A stretch of 64,000 nt of DNA, taken from positions 18,155-82,154 of the forward strand of contig NZ_BMVF01000027.1 of assembly GCF_014650575.1 (NCBI RefSeq). The letters are read 5' to 3'. The position numbers and the translations under genes are program-made. Under the pieces are notes generated by a model that worked only from the letters and a program-made list of their open reading frames with translations, was not told the DNA's origin and did not search any database. Source of the DNA: Streptomyces naganishii JCM 4654. GTDB lineage: Bacteria > Actinomycetota > Actinomycetes > Streptomycetales > Streptomycetaceae. How positions within the stretch are numbered: position 1 is the stretch's first letter; each line of letters starts with the position of its first letter. This document shows, piece by piece, positions 33,753 to 45,302 of the stretch.

Positions 33753-34358
33753 TCAACGTGCCAGTATCAGGCTCATCGCCTCGGCACGGGTCGTCGCGTC
33801 CCGCAACTGGCCCCGCACCGCGGAGGTCGTGGTCTTGGCCCCCGGCTTCCGGATACCGCGCACGGACATGCACATGTGCTCGGCCTCGACGACGACGATG
33901 GCGCCACGGGCTTCGAGGATCCGCATGAGGGAGTCCGCGATCTGTGTGGTGAGCCGCTCCTGCACCTGGGGACGACGGGCGAAGACCTCCACCAGGCGCG
34001 CCAGCTTGGACAGGCCGGTGATCTTTCCGGTCTCGGCGGGGATGTACCCGACATGTGCCACACCGTGGAAGGGCAGGAGGTGATGCTCACAGAGGGAAAC
34101 GATCTCGATGTCCTTCACCAGGACCATCTCGTCGTGCCCCAGGTCGAACGTCGTGGTCAGGACGTCCTCGGGCTCCTGCCGAAGCCCCGCCAGAAGCTCC
34201 TTGTACGCCCGCGCCACCCGCGACGGGGTGTCGCGCAGGCCCTCGCGGTCCGGGTCCTCGCCGACCGCGATCAGCAGTTCGCGTACGGCGTTCTCGGCGC
34301 GCTTCTCGTCGAACTCACCGATGGTGCCCTCGCCGTCCAGCGTCACGGGGTCGGTCAT
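33753..34358 (-). CDS. folE: GTP cyclohydrolase I
   Basis: This 201-residue enzyme opens GTP to dihydroneopterin triphosphate, the first step of folate synthesis. The zinc-binding motif CEHHLLPFHGVAHVGYIP, the KLARLVEVFARRPQVQERLT region and the C-terminal MCMSVRGIRKPGAKT with the second zinc cysteine are all intact. The ATG at 34358 has AGGAACGAGG upstream. It lies behind ftsH on the minus strand, with a terminator between. The other fol genes point towards it from the opposite strand. Confidence 0.96.
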   Translation of the reverse strand: MTDPVTLDGEGTIGEFDEKRAENAVRELLIAVGEDPDREGLRDTPSRVARAYKELLAGLRQEPEDVLTTTFDLGHDEMVLVKDIEIVSLCEHHLLPFHGVAHVGYIPAETGKITGLSKLARLVEVFARRPQVQERLTTQIADSLMRILEARGAIVVVEAEHMCMSVRGIRKPGAKTTTSAVRGQLRDATTRAEAMSLILAR

Positions 34359-34400
34359 GTGAAGCCTCGTTCCTGTGTGTATCAGCGGCGGACATGCGAA

Positions 34401-34440
34401 ATGCCGCGCACCCCAGGCTAGAACCAGGGGGGCGCGGCAT
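34401..34440 (-). terminator. Terminator between ftsH and folE
   Basis: ATGCCGCGC (34401-34409) pairs with GCGCGGCAT (34432-34440), extended inward by CCCC/GGGG after one mismatch. It lies downstream of ftsH and before the folE start, so folE probably has its own promoter or depends on read-through. Confidence 0.7.
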
Positions 34441-34477
34441 CCATTCCGGGGCCCGCGGGGGTCCGGTGGGGCCGGTG

Positions 34478-36517
<2,040 letters not shown>

Positions 36518-36701
36518 CCATACGGAGCGGTGCCGCCCCGTCCCTCCTGCCATAGTGAGTTTGATAAGACAGTTCTTCTGACGGTACCCCAGCATTGTGG
36601 CTCGAAGCCGCACGGAAGAGCCGGCGTCCCCGTCTGCATGCTCCAACGGCTCCGGGGCCCCGGGGGTTCCCGATCACGTACGGGCCGGGCCCCCGCGGGG
36701 T

Positions 36702-37256
36702 TCAGCCGCCGTAGACGTGGGGCGCGAGCGTACCGACGAACGGCAGGTTGCGGTACTTCTCGGCGTAGTCAAGGCCGTAGCCGACGACGAACTCGTTGGG
36801 GATGTCGAAGCCGACCCACTCGACGTCGATGGCGACCTTCGCGGCCTCCGGCTTGCGCAGCAGCGTGCACACCTTCAGGGAGGCGGGCTCGCGGGAGCCG
36901 AGGTTGGAGATCAGCCAGGACAGGGTCAGGCCGGAGTCGATGATGTCCTCGACGATGAGGACGTGCCGGCCCTTGATGTCGGTGTCGAGGTCCTTGAGGA
37001 TCCGCACCACGCCGGAGGACTGGGTGCCCGCGCCGTAGGAGGACACGGCCATCCAGTCCATGGTCAGCGGGGTGGACAGCGCCCGGGCGAGGTCGGCCAT
37101 GACCATCACCGCGCCCTTGAGGACGCCGACGATGAGCAGGTCCTTGCCCGCGTACTCCGCGTCGATCTTCGCGGCCAGCTCCGCGAGCTTGGCGTCGATC
37201 TCTTCCTTGGTGATGAGCACCTGCTTGAGGTCGGCACCCATGTCTTTCGCGTCCAC
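36702..37256 (-). CDS. hpt: Hypoxanthine phosphoribosyltransferase
   Basis: The 184-residue enzyme salvages hypoxanthine (and guanine) with PRPP to IMP or GMP. The PRPP-binding motif is VLIVEDIIDSGLTLSWL; other family text is LLIVGVLKGAVMVMADLARA, DWMAVSSYGAGTQSSGVVRI and the C-terminal FDIPNEFVVGYGLDYAEKYR. I use GTG 37256 (VDAKDMGADL); ATG 37241 is a shorter alternative. It lies between tilS and ftsH in the conserved actinobacterial order tilS, hpt, ftsH. Confidence 0.94.
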   Translation of the reverse strand: MDAKDMGADLKQVLITKEEIDAKLAELAAKIDAEYAGKDLLIVGVLKGAVMVMADLARALSTPLTMDWMAVSSYGAGTQSSGVVRILKDLDTDIKGRHVLIVEDIIDSGLTLSWLISNLGSREPASLKVCTLLRKPEAAKVAIDVEWVGFDIPNEFVVGYGLDYAEKYRNLPFVGTLAPHVYGG

Positions 37257-37336
37257 CGCATCACTTTCGGTCGTCCCACCGGCCGGTCCGGCGCGCTCCG
37301 CGGCCCGCTCCAGCGGGCCGGTGGGAGGGTCCGGAT

Positions 37337-38731
37337 TCAGCCTTGCCGAATCACCAGTCTGCCACCCTGCCGCTGTGCGACGACTCTGCCCGGGAGGTTG
37401 ATGGCTCCCTGGCCGTGCCAGCCGGTGACCAGCCGGTCCACTTCCTCGATGTGGCGGGCGAAGAGCGAGCCGGCCGGGGCGCCGGCGTCGATGGCGGCGC
37501 GGCGCAGCACGCGGCGGCGCACGGCGGGCGGCAGTCCGCTCAGCTTGGCGCACTCCAGGCCTCCGGCGGCGTCGCGTACGGAGGCGGCGGCCTGGCCGGC
37601 CCAGGCGTCCAGCGCGTCGGCGTCGTCACGGGAGAGCTGGGCGGTGCGGGCCAGGGCCTCCACGACGCCCTTGCCGAGGGCCTTCTCCAGGGCGGGCAGG
37701 CCCTCGTGGCGCAGCCGGGAGCGGGTGTAGGCGGGGTCGGCGTTGTGCGGGTCGTCCCAGACCGGCAGGGACTGGACCATGCAGGCCTTGCGGGCGGTCT
37801 GGCGGTCGAGGTGCAGGAAGGGGCGGCGGTAGCGGCCGCCGGCCCCCGAGACCGCGGCCATTCCCGACAGGGAGCGGATGCCGGAGCCGCGGGCCAGGCC
37901 GAGCAGCACGGTCTCGGCCTGGTCGTCGCGGGTGTGGCCGAGGAGGATCGCGGCGGCGCCGTGGCGTTCGGCGGCGGCGTCCAGGGCGGCGTAGCGGGCG
38001 TCGCGGGCGGCGGCTTCGGGACCGCCGTCGCGGCCCACGGTGACGGCGACGGCCTCGACCGGGTCGAGGCCCAGTTCGCGCAGGCGCTGGGCGACCTCGT
38101 CGGCGCGCAGGTCGGAGCCGGACTGGAGGCCGTGGTCGACGGTGACGGCGCCCGCGCGGATGCCCAGCTTGGGCGCCTCGAAGGCGAGCGCGGAGGCGAG
38201 CGCCATGGAGTCGGCGCCGCCGGAGCAGGCCACGAGCACGAGCGGCGTCGGCGGACGCTCGTGCGGGTCGGTGCCGGCGGCCGTGGCGCCCTCCGGGTCC
38301 GCGGGGCGCGCCTGCGGCCCCCGCGCCTCCCGTGTGGGCTCCCGGAGCGCCTCCAGGGCCTCCAGGGCGTCGAGGGCGTCCCGGCCGAGGGCACCCCGGT
38401 CCAGGGGGGCCGGCTCAGGGGCAGGGGCACCGGCGGCGGGGCTGCCGGCCGCGGCGGGGCCCGTCGTGGGCGGCGTCTGCGGAAGGTGCGGCGACGTGCC
38501 GCTCGGCGGCTGGGGGTTGTACGGCGGCTGGGGGCTGTACGGCGGCTGGCCCGGGAGCTGGGTGATGCGCTGCGCCGGGGAGGGCTGGGCGGCGCGTGCG
38601 GGGCCGCCCGCGCGGGCGGCGGCGCCCAGGGGCGTGCGCACGGCAGCCGGCCGGGTGTGCTCGTCGAGGATGTCGTGGAGGACGCGGCGTACCGCCAGGC
38701 GTATCGCCGCGACCGCAGGATGGGGACCCAT
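37337..38731 (-). CDS. tilS: tRNA(Ile)-lysidine synthase with a low-complexity insert
   Basis: The 464-residue enzyme attaches lysine to C34 of the tRNA(Ile) CAU anticodon, essential for reading AUA. The PP-loop motif is VLVACSGGADSMALASALAF (Ser-Gly-Gly at about 170-172), followed by VTVDHGL, ILLGHTRDDQAETVLLGLAR and RRPFLHLDR. The conserved start MGPHPAVAAIRLAVRRVLHD is separated from the PP-loop by about 130 residues of Pro/Ala-rich text with a repeated QPPY unit; related streptomycete proteins have only a short link here. The catalytic core is otherwise intact, so activity is expected. Confidence 0.93.
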   Translation of the reverse strand: MGPHPAVAAIRLAVRRVLHDILDEHTRPAAVRTPLGAAARAGGPARAAQPSPAQRITQLPGQPPYSPQPPYNPQPPSGTSPHLPQTPPTTGPAAAGSPAAGAPAPEPAPLDRGALGRDALDALEALEALREPTREARGPQARPADPEGATAAGTDPHERPPTPLVLVACSGGADSMALASALAFEAPKLGIRAGAVTVDHGLQSGSDLRADEVAQRLRELGLDPVEAVAVTVGRDGGPEAAARDARYAALDAAAERHGAAAILLGHTRDDQAETVLLGLARGSGIRSLSGMAAVSGAGGRYRRPFLHLDRQTARKACMVQSLPVWDDPHNADPAYTRSRLRHEGLPALEKALGKGVVEALARTAQLSRDDADALDAWAGQAAASVRDAAGGLECAKLSGLPPAVRRRVLRRAAIDAGAPAGSLFARHIEEVDRLVTGWHGQGAINLPGRVVAQRQGGRLVIRQG

Positions 38732-38925
38732 GTCCGGTTCCCTTCACGGAAGTGTTCGGGGGGTGAGCCCGAGGTTCGGTCACTCAGAGTGTGTCGATGG
38801 TGACAGAAACGGGCCGTTCCCCGAGCATTGCACGCCTACCCATTGCCCACGGTCCCTCGGACGGGTGATTGAAGGGGCGTTCGCCTGCCGTCGGCCGGAT
38901 TCGGTTCACGACGTCGTCACGCCGT

Positions 38926-40059
38926 TCACGAATCGGCCTTGCGGTGCACCCGTGCGACCCAGTCCGCCGGTTTGGCGATCTCCGCCTTGGTGGGCAGGGT
39001 GTTGGGCGAGGTCCACACGCGGTTGAAGCCGTCCATGCCGACCTGGTCGACGACCGCGCGGACGAACCGCTCCCCGTCGCGGTACTGGCGCAGCTTGGCG
39101 TCCAGGCCGAGCAGTTTGCGCAGGGCCATGTCCAGGCGGGAGGCTCCCTTCGCGCGGCGCTGCTGGAACTTCTCTCGGATCTCGGCCACGGTCGGCACGA
39201 CGTCGGGACCCACCCCGTCCATGACGAAGTCGGCGTGGCCCTCCAGGAGGGACATCACCGCGGTGAGCCTGCCGAGGATCTCCCGCTGGGCCGGGGACTG
39301 CACCAGTTCGACCAGGGAGTGGCCGCCGTCGTCCTCCTCGCCCTCCGGACGCCCGCCGGCCAGCGACTGGGCGGCCTCGCGGATGCGCTCCAGGAAGGCC
39401 ATCGGGTCGACGTCGGTCTCCGCCAAGAACGACTGGATTTCGCCCTCGAGGTGGTCGCGCAGCCAGGGCACGGCGGTGAACTGCGTGCGGTGGGTCTCCT
39501 CGTGCAGGCACACCCACAGGCGGAAGTCGTGCGGCTGCACGTCGAGTTCACGCTCGACGTGGACGATGTTCGGGGCGACGAGCAGCAGCCGGCCGGCGCC
39601 GTTCGCGCCCGCCGGGAGCTCGAGGGTGGGCGGGGCGAAGGTCTCGTACTGGCCGAGGACCCGGGAGGCGAGGAAGGACAGCAGCATGCCGAGTTCCACG
39701 CCGGTGACCTTGCCGCCGACGGCGCCGAGGACCGCGCCGCCCGTGGTGCCGCTGCGCCGCTCGTGCATCTTGTCGAGCAGGGGCTTGAGGATCTCCCGGA
39801 ACCCGGCGACGTTCGCCCGCACCCAGCCCGGCCGGTCGACGACGAGGACGGGGGTGTCGTGGGTCTCCTCGGTACCCAGACGGGTGAAACCGCGGACGTG
39901 TTCCTCGGAGGATTTGGCGTGCCGGCGCAGTTCCGCGACGACGGCCCGGGCCTCGTCCCGGCTCACCTCGGGGCCCGGCCGTACGAGCCGGGTCGCGGTC
40001 GCGACCGCGAGGTTCCAGTCGACCATCCCGGAAGAAGCAGCACCACCGATGCTCGTCAT
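38926..40059 (-). CDS. Zinc-dependent metalloprotease-like protein (actinobacterial, HExxH)
   Basis: The 377-residue protein belongs to a conserved actinobacterial family annotated as putative zinc metalloprotease or F420-associated protein. The catalytic motif is LWVCLHEETHRTQFTAVPW, giving HEETH. Other conserved parts are VDWNLAVATATRLVRPGPEV at the start, LLVAPNIVHVERELDVQ before the motif and GLDAKLRQYRDGERFVRAVV late in the protein. No signal peptide is present, so it should be cytoplasmic. Substrate is unknown. It lies between the dac gene and tilS on the same strand; the 194-base gap to tilS (38732-38925) shows no gene. Confidence 0.82.
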   Translation of the reverse strand: MTSIGGAASSGMVDWNLAVATATRLVRPGPEVSRDEARAVVAELRRHAKSSEEHVRGFTRLGTEETHDTPVLVVDRPGWVRANVAGFREILKPLLDKMHERRSGTTGGAVLGAVGGKVTGVELGMLLSFLASRVLGQYETFAPPTLELPAGANGAGRLLLVAPNIVHVERELDVQPHDFRLWVCLHEETHRTQFTAVPWLRDHLEGEIQSFLAETDVDPMAFLERIREAAQSLAGGRPEGEEDDGGHSLVELVQSPAQREILGRLTAVMSLLEGHADFVMDGVGPDVVPTVAEIREKFQQRRAKGASRLDMALRKLLGLDAKLRQYRDGERFVRAVVDQVGMDGFNRVWTSPNTLPTKAEIAKPADWVARVHRKADS

Positions 40060-40181
40060 GCGTCAACGGTACGTGAGCGCCGCCGCTTGGGGCAGGCCGT
40101 GGAGATGCCCCGGTGGCGACCCTCGTCCCGTCCCGCGCCCGGAGCCGGCGGGCGCCGGGCGCCGGGCGCGCGTCCCGTCCG

Positions 40182-41798
40182 CTACCCGCAGCCGCAGGAA
40201 GCCAGGGCCGTCGCCGTCCGGTCGAGGGCCGACTGGGCCGTGTCCGGGGACGTGGTGCCCTCGGCCAGGAAGGCGAAGGCCAGGAGGTGGCCGTCCCGGT
40301 CGACGGCCGTGCCGGCCAGGGCGTTGACGCCGGTCAGGGTGCCCGTCTTGGCCCGTACGACGCCGGCCGCGCCGTCGGAGGTGTAGCGGCCGGCGAGGGT
40401 GCCGGTGAAGCCCGCGACGGGCAGGCCGCTGAGGACCGGGCGGAGTTCGGGGTGGGCCGGGTCGGCGGCCTTGAGGAGCAGGGCGGTGAGCAGGCCGGCG
40501 GTGAGCCGGTCGTCGCGGTCCAGCCCGCTGCCGTCGTGGAAGGCCGCGCCGGTCAGCGGCAGGCCGAGCTTCCTGAGCTGGGCGGCGACCGCGTCGGCGC
40601 CGCCGGCGAAGTCGGCGCGGCCGCCGGTCGCGGCGGCCGTCTGCCGGGCAAGGGCCTCGGCGATGTCGTTGTCGCTGTTGGTGAGCATGCGCTCCACCAG
40701 GTCGGACAGCGGGGGCGAGCTGACGCTCGCCAGGGTCTCCGCGCGGCCGGTCGCCTTGGAGGGGCCGGGGGCGCTGACGCCGATGCCGTGGGCGGAGAGC
40801 AGCCGGCCGAAGGCGCGGGCCGCGTCGGCCGCCGGTTCGCCCACGCGGGGCGCCGGGCCGCCGGACGAGCCGTCGGTGCGGGCCTCGTCGGCCATGAGGG
40901 CGCTGACCGGGGCGAGGTTGTCGTTGACGCCGATGGGGTGCAGGGCGGGACCGTCGAACAGGGTGGTGTCGTAGGACAGCGTCACCTTGTGCAGGCCCCG
41001 CTTGGCGAGGGCGGCGGCCGTGGCGTCGGCGAGGGTGCGCAGGCTCGCCCAGCCGTGGGCGTCCTCGCGCGCGGTGAGGGTGGGGTCGCCGCCGCCTACC
41101 AGGATCACTTCGCCGGTGCCGGGCTCCAGGGCGGCGCGGGTGGTGAGGCGGTGGTCGGCGCCGAGGGCGGACAGGGCGGCGACGGCGGTGGCGATCTTGG
41201 TGGTGGAGGCCGGGGTGAGCGCGTCGTCGGCGTCCCGGCCGTAGAGGCGTTCGCCGGTGGTGACGTCGACGACGGCGGCGGACTGGCGGGCGCCGAGCGC
41301 GGGGTCCGCGAGCAGCGGGCCGAGCACGCCGGCCAGGGCGTGCCCGTCGGACGCCGACTTCACCTGGTTCCCGCCCTCGCCGAGCCCCACGAGGACCGGC
41401 ACGGCGCTGGGCGCGGGCCGCGGCCCACCTGCGGACGTATCGGATGTGCCGGATGTACGGGACGTACCGGACCGGCGGCCGTGATCTGTGCCACCCGCGT
41501 GCTCCAGGGCGGCCGCGCGGTCCCGCTCGGCCGTACGCTGACCGGAGGAGTCCCAGGGTCCGGTGGCGGTCACCACACCGGCGGCCAGCGCCAGCCCGGC
41601 GGTGGCGGCGACGGCGGTGAACCGCGTGTTCCGCGACCCCGCGGACCGCGGAACGCGGCCGGCGGCGGCCCGCACGACCTGCGTGACCCGCTCTTCCACG
41701 GCCCCGACGGCCCGCTGGAGGCGCGGTCGCGCGGTGCGCGCGAGGCGCGCCAGACGCGGTCTCGCGGCCCGCCAGGCCCTCAGCTCCGGCACGACCAC
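40182..41798 (-). CDS. D-alanyl-D-alanine carboxypeptidase/endopeptidase (PBP4-type)
   Basis: The 538-residue penicillin-binding protein trims or cleaves peptidoglycan peptides. A basic N-terminal cytoplasmic stretch (about 1-60) and a single membrane helix (FTAVAATAGLALAAGVVTAT) anchor it. The active-site motifs are ASTTKIATAVAAL (SxxK), NSDNDIAEAL (SxN) and AKTGTLTGVNAL (KTG), with the large insert between the first two typical of PBP4. A Ser/Thr/Asp linker follows the helix. It is divergent from ppa across a short shared promoter region. Confidence 0.92.
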   Translation of the reverse strand: MVVPELRAWRAARPRLARLARTARPRLQRAVGAVEERVTQVVRAAAGRVPRSAGSRNTRFTAVAATAGLALAAGVVTATGPWDSSGQRTAERDRAAALEHAGGTDHGRRSGTSRTSGTSDTSAGGPRPAPSAVPVLVGLGEGGNQVKSASDGHALAGVLGPLLADPALGARQSAAVVDVTTGERLYGRDADDALTPASTTKIATAVAALSALGADHRLTTRAALEPGTGEVILVGGGDPTLTAREDAHGWASLRTLADATAAALAKRGLHKVTLSYDTTLFDGPALHPIGVNDNLAPVSALMADEARTDGSSGGPAPRVGEPAADAARAFGRLLSAHGIGVSAPGPSKATGRAETLASVSSPPLSDLVERMLTNSDNDIAEALARQTAAATGGRADFAGGADAVAAQLRKLGLPLTGAAFHDGSGLDRDDRLTAGLLTALLLKAADPAHPELRPVLSGLPVAGFTGTLAGRYTSDGAAGVVRAKTGTLTGVNALAGTAVDRDGHLLAFAFLAEGTTSPDTAQSALDRTATALASCGCG

Positions 41799-41877
41799 CA
41801 GCCCCTTTCGCGATCACACACGTGCGTGAGGGACACTTAACCACCAGAACTATGTGCTGATCATGGAGGAGCCACCG

Positions 41878-42369
41878 GTGGAGTTCGACGTCACGATCGA
41901 GATCCCGAAGGGTTCGCGGAACAAGTACGAGGTGGACCACGAGACCGGTCGTATCCGCCTGGACCGTCGACTCTTCACTTCGACCAGCTACCCGGCCGAC
42001 TACGGCTTCGTCGAGAACACCCTCGGCGAGGACGGCGACCCGCTGGACGCGCTGGTCATCCTGGACGAGCCGACCTTCCCCGGCTGCCTCATCAAGTGCC
42101 GCACGATCGGCATGTTCCGGATGACGGACGAGGCCGGCGGCGACGACAAGCTGCTGTGCGTGCCAGCGTCCGACCCGCGCGTGGAGCACCTGCGGGACAT
42201 CCACCACGTCTCGGAGTTCGACCGTCTGGAGATCCAGCACTTCTTCGAGGTCTACAAGGACCTGGAGCCCGGCAAGTCGGTCGAGGGCGCCAACTGGGTC
42301 GGCCGCGCCGACGCCGAGGCGGAGATCGAGCGTTCGGTCAAGCGCTTCCAGGAGCACGGCGGTCACTGA
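41878..42369 (+). CDS. ppa: Inorganic pyrophosphatase
   Basis: The 163-residue soluble family I enzyme hydrolyses pyrophosphate, pulling biosynthetic reactions forward. The signature GEDGDPLDALVILDEP contains the metal-binding aspartates; EIPKGSRNKYEVDHETGRIR and YPADYGFVENTL are also family text. The GTG at 41878 is chosen because GGAGGA lies seven bases before it and the length equals the family norm; an upstream frame-open start at 41854 has none. It is divergent from the PBP4 gene and followed by a strong terminator. Confidence 0.97.
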   Translation: MEFDVTIEIPKGSRNKYEVDHETGRIRLDRRLFTSTSYPADYGFVENTLGEDGDPLDALVILDEPTFPGCLIKCRTIGMFRMTDEAGGDDKLLCVPASDPRVEHLRDIHHVSEFDRLEIQHFFEVYKDLEPGKSVEGANWVGRADAEAEIERSVKRFQEHGGH

Positions 42370-42387
42370 CCCCCGCGCCCGCCGCGA

Positions 42388-42425
42388 CGGGCCGCGCCGC
42401 TCCCCCACGGGGGCGGCGCGGCCCG
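42388..42425 (+). terminator. Terminator after ppa
   Basis: A 13-bp stem CGGGCCGCGCCGC (42388-42400) pairs with its complement ending at 42425, extended by a CCCCC/GGGGG inner stem after one bulged T. It begins 18 bases after the ppa stop. Confidence 0.85.
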
Positions 42426-42495
42426 TTCGCATGCGGACCGGTCCGTCTGCGCATACTGAGGCTTACGGAAGGTGTCGTTCAGGGAGCGTTGCTCA

Positions 42496-44259
42496 GTGAC
42501 GGATGCGGAGGACCGCAAGCCGCAGTCGGACGAGGCGAGGAGCGCGTTCACGCCTCCCAAGGGGACCTCGCGGGCCTCGGTGACACAGGTCACCCAGGTG
42601 ATCCCGGTGCCGCCCGCACCGGCGCCCTCGCCGGCCGCGGACGGGGAGTCGTCGACGACGTCCGAGTTCGCCGTACCCGAGGGGCTGGCCGTGCCGAGGA
42701 CGGGCAGCGAGTCGGAGACCACGTCCGAGTTCGCCCTTCCCGACGGCCTCGCGGCCCCCGAGGCGCCGGCCGCCGAGCCCGAGGGCTCCGCGTTCAGCCC
42801 GCCCAGCACCTACAGCGCACGGCAGGCCCCGCCCGCGTTCACCCCGCCCACCGGCATTCCCACCGTCAGCCTCACCAAGGACGTCCCCTGGCAGGACCGC
42901 ATGCGCACCATGCTGCGCATGCCGGTGACCGAGCGGCCCGCGCCCGAGCCGGTGCAGAAGGCCGAGGAGGGCGGACCCGCCGTCCCGCGCGTGCTCGACC
43001 TGAGCCTGCGCATCGGCGAGCTGCTGCTCGCGGGCGGTGAGGGTGCCGAGGACGTGGAGGCGGCGATGTTCGCCGTCTGCCGCTCCTACGGCCTGGACCG
43101 CTGCGAGCCGACCGTCACCTTCACGCTGCTGTCGGTCTCCTACCAGCCGTCCCTGGTGGACGACCCGGTGACGGCCTCCCGCACGGTGCGCCGCCGGGGC
43201 ACCGACTACACGCGTCTGGCGGCCGTGTTCCGGCTCGTCGACGACCTGAGCGACCCGGAGACCCACGTCTCCCTGGAGGAGGCCTACCGGCGCCTGGCGG
43301 AGATCCGCCGCAACCGGCACCCCTACCCCGGCTGGGCGCTGACCGGGGCCGCCGGGCTGCTCGCGGGCGCGGCCTCCATCCTCGTCGGCGGCGATCTGCT
43401 GGTGTTCGTGGCGGCCGCGCTCGGCGCGATGCTCGGCGACCGGCTGGCGTGGCTGTGCGCGGGGCGCGGGCTGCCGGAGTTCTACCAGTTCACGGTGGCC
43501 GCGACGCCGCCGGCCGCGCTCGGCGTCGCGCTCACGGTGGCGCACGCGGACGTGAACGCGTCCGCGGTCATCACCGGTGGGCTGTTCGCGCTGCTGCCCG
43601 GGCGGGCGCTGGTGGCGGGTGTGCAGGACGGCCTGACCGGCTTCTACATCACCGCCTCCGCGCGCCTGCTGGAGGTCATGTACTTCTTCGTCGGCATCGT
43701 CACCGGCGTGCTGCTGGTCCTCTACTTCGGCGTGAAGCTGGGCGCCCAGCTCAACCCGGACGCGGCCCTCGGCGTCAACGAGCGGCCGGTGGTGCAGATC
43801 GTCGCCTCCATGCTGCTGTCGCTGACCTTCGCGGTGCTGCTCCAGCAGGAGCGCTCCACCGTGCTGCTGGTGACGCTCAACGGCGGGGTGGCGTGGGTGG
43901 TCTACGGCGCGATGCACTACGTCGGCCACATCTCGCCGGTGGCGTCCACGGCGGTGGCGGCGGGCCTGGTGGGGCTGTTCGGACAGTTGCTGTCGCGCTA
44001 CCGGTTCGCCTCCGCGCTGCCCTACACCACGGCGGCGATCGGGCCGCTGCTGCCGGGCTCGGCGACGTACTTCGGGCTGCTCGCGATCGCGCAGAACAAC
44101 ATCGACAAGGGGCTGGTGTCGCTGGCCAAGGCGGTGTCGCTCGCCATGGCCATCGCGATCGGCGTGAACCTGGGCTCGGAGATCTCCCGGCTGTTCCTCA
44201 GGCTGCCCGGCGGCACGGCGGCGGGACGCCGCGCGGCCAAGCGGACGCGCGGGTTCTAG
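42496..44259 (+). CDS. Threonine/serine exporter (ThrE-like) family membrane protein
   Basis: The 587-residue protein has a disordered N-terminal 135 residues, a ThrE cytoplasmic domain (LRIGELLLAGGEGAEDVEAA and GLDRCEPTVTFTLLSVSYQP), and about ten membrane helices between 290 and 570. This is the fused two-part ThrE architecture of actinobacteria, which exports threonine and serine by proton exchange. The GTG at 42496 has GGAG nine bases upstream. Its TAG stop shares the CTAG palindrome with the stop of the convergent DedA gene. Substrate is inferred from the family. Confidence 0.87.
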   Translation: MTDAEDRKPQSDEARSAFTPPKGTSRASVTQVTQVIPVPPAPAPSPAADGESSTTSEFAVPEGLAVPRTGSESETTSEFALPDGLAAPEAPAAEPEGSAFSPPSTYSARQAPPAFTPPTGIPTVSLTKDVPWQDRMRTMLRMPVTERPAPEPVQKAEEGGPAVPRVLDLSLRIGELLLAGGEGAEDVEAAMFAVCRSYGLDRCEPTVTFTLLSVSYQPSLVDDPVTASRTVRRRGTDYTRLAAVFRLVDDLSDPETHVSLEEAYRRLAEIRRNRHPYPGWALTGAAGLLAGAASILVGGDLLVFVAAALGAMLGDRLAWLCAGRGLPEFYQFTVAATPPAALGVALTVAHADVNASAVITGGLFALLPGRALVAGVQDGLTGFYITASARLLEVMYFFVGIVTGVLLVLYFGVKLGAQLNPDAALGVNERPVVQIVASMLLSLTFAVLLQQERSTVLLVTLNGGVAWVVYGAMHYVGHISPVASTAVAAGLVGLFGQLLSRYRFASALPYTTAAIGPLLPGSATYFGLLAIAQNNIDKGLVSLAKAVSLAMAIAIGVNLGSEISRLFLRLPGGTAAGRRAAKRTRGF

Positions 44260-45302
44260 GGCCGGCCCTGGCCGCGGTCGTAGTCGCCGTACTCCCCGTG
44301 GCCGCCGTACTCGCCCTGCTGGTTCCCGTAGGGCTGCTGCGGGTGCTGCTGCCCGGCCGGGTACTGCTGCTGCGGGTACTGCTGCCCGGGGGCGTACTGC
44401 TGCTGGTCGGGGTACTGCTGCCCGGGCGCGTACTGCTGCTCGGGGTACTGGCCGCCGCCGTAGTACTGGTCGTGGCCGTACTGGCCGCCGCCCTGCGCGT
44501 GGTCGTGCTCGCCGTGCTGCTCGCCGGCGTAGGGGTAGGACGGCTCGATGCGGCGCAGGCGGGTCGTCGCGTCGTCCATCGCGGGCCGCCGCGGGTCCTG
44601 CCCGTACGGCTGCTGGGCCTGCTGCTGCCCGTACTGGTGCGCGTAGTGCGGCTCCTGCTCCACGGGCGGCTCCTGGGCGCCCTTCTTCGACTTGGAGCGG
44701 GCGCGCAGGTACTCGATGGCGATCGGGACCACGGAGACGAGGACGATCAGGATGAGGATCGCCTCGATGTTGTTCTTGACGAAGTCGTGCTTGCCCAGCC
44801 AGGAGCCGAGCAGGGTCACACCGGCGCCCCACAGCACGCCGCCGATGACGTTGAAGACGGCGAACGAGCGGTACCGCATGCCGCTGACGCCCGCGATGAT
44901 CGGCGTGAACGTCCGCACCACGGGCACGAAGCGGGCCAGGACCAGGGACTTGGGGCCGTACTTCTCGAAGAACTCGTGCGCCTTGGTGACGTTCTCCTGC
45001 TTGAACAGGCGGGAGTCGGGGCGGTTGAACAGCGAGGGTCCGACCTTCCTGCCGAACATGTAGCCCGCCTGGTCGCCCAGGACGGCGGCGAGGCAGATGA
45101 GGGCGATCGCGCCCCACAGCGGGAAGTCCATCTGCTTGGTCGTGATCAGCAGACCGCAGGTGAACAGCAGCGAGTCGCCCGGCAGGAAGAAACCGATGAG
45201 CAGGCCGGACTCGGCGAAGACGATGAGGAGCAGGCCCCAGATCCCGAAGTTGTCGAGGAGGTTGTTCGGATCCAGCCAGCTCGGGCCGAGTGCGAGCGTC
45301 AT
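44256..45302 (-). CDS. DedA-family membrane protein with Gln/Tyr-rich tail
   Basis: The 348-residue protein carries a DedA/SNARE-associated domain in residues 1-205, with helices from LLIVFAESGLLIGFFLPGDS onward, FLPGDSLLF, LGDQAGYMFGRK and FVPVVRTFTPIIAG. DedA proteins act as lipid carriers or scramblases and affect envelope charge and pH homeostasis. The tail from about 210 to the end is low complexity, with repeats of QQYAPGQQYP and GGGQYG units, resembling prion-like disordered regions. The ATG at 45302 is the family start; a GTG at 45305 is an alternative. It converges on the ThrE-like gene. Confidence 0.88.
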   Translation of the reverse strand: MTLALGPSWLDPNNLLDNFGIWGLLLIVFAESGLLIGFFLPGDSLLFTCGLLITTKQMDFPLWGAIALICLAAVLGDQAGYMFGRKVGPSLFNRPDSRLFKQENVTKAHEFFEKYGPKSLVLARFVPVVRTFTPIIAGVSGMRYRSFAVFNVIGGVLWGAGVTLLGSWLGKHDFVKNNIEAILILIVLVSVVPIAIEYLRARSKSKKGAQEPPVEQEPHYAHQYGQQQAQQPYGQDPRRPAMDDATTRLRRIEPSYPYAGEQHGEHDHAQGGGQYGHDQYYGGGQYPEQQYAPGQQYPDQQQYAPGQQYPQQQYPAGQQHPQQPYGNQQGEYGGHGEYGDYDRGQGRP

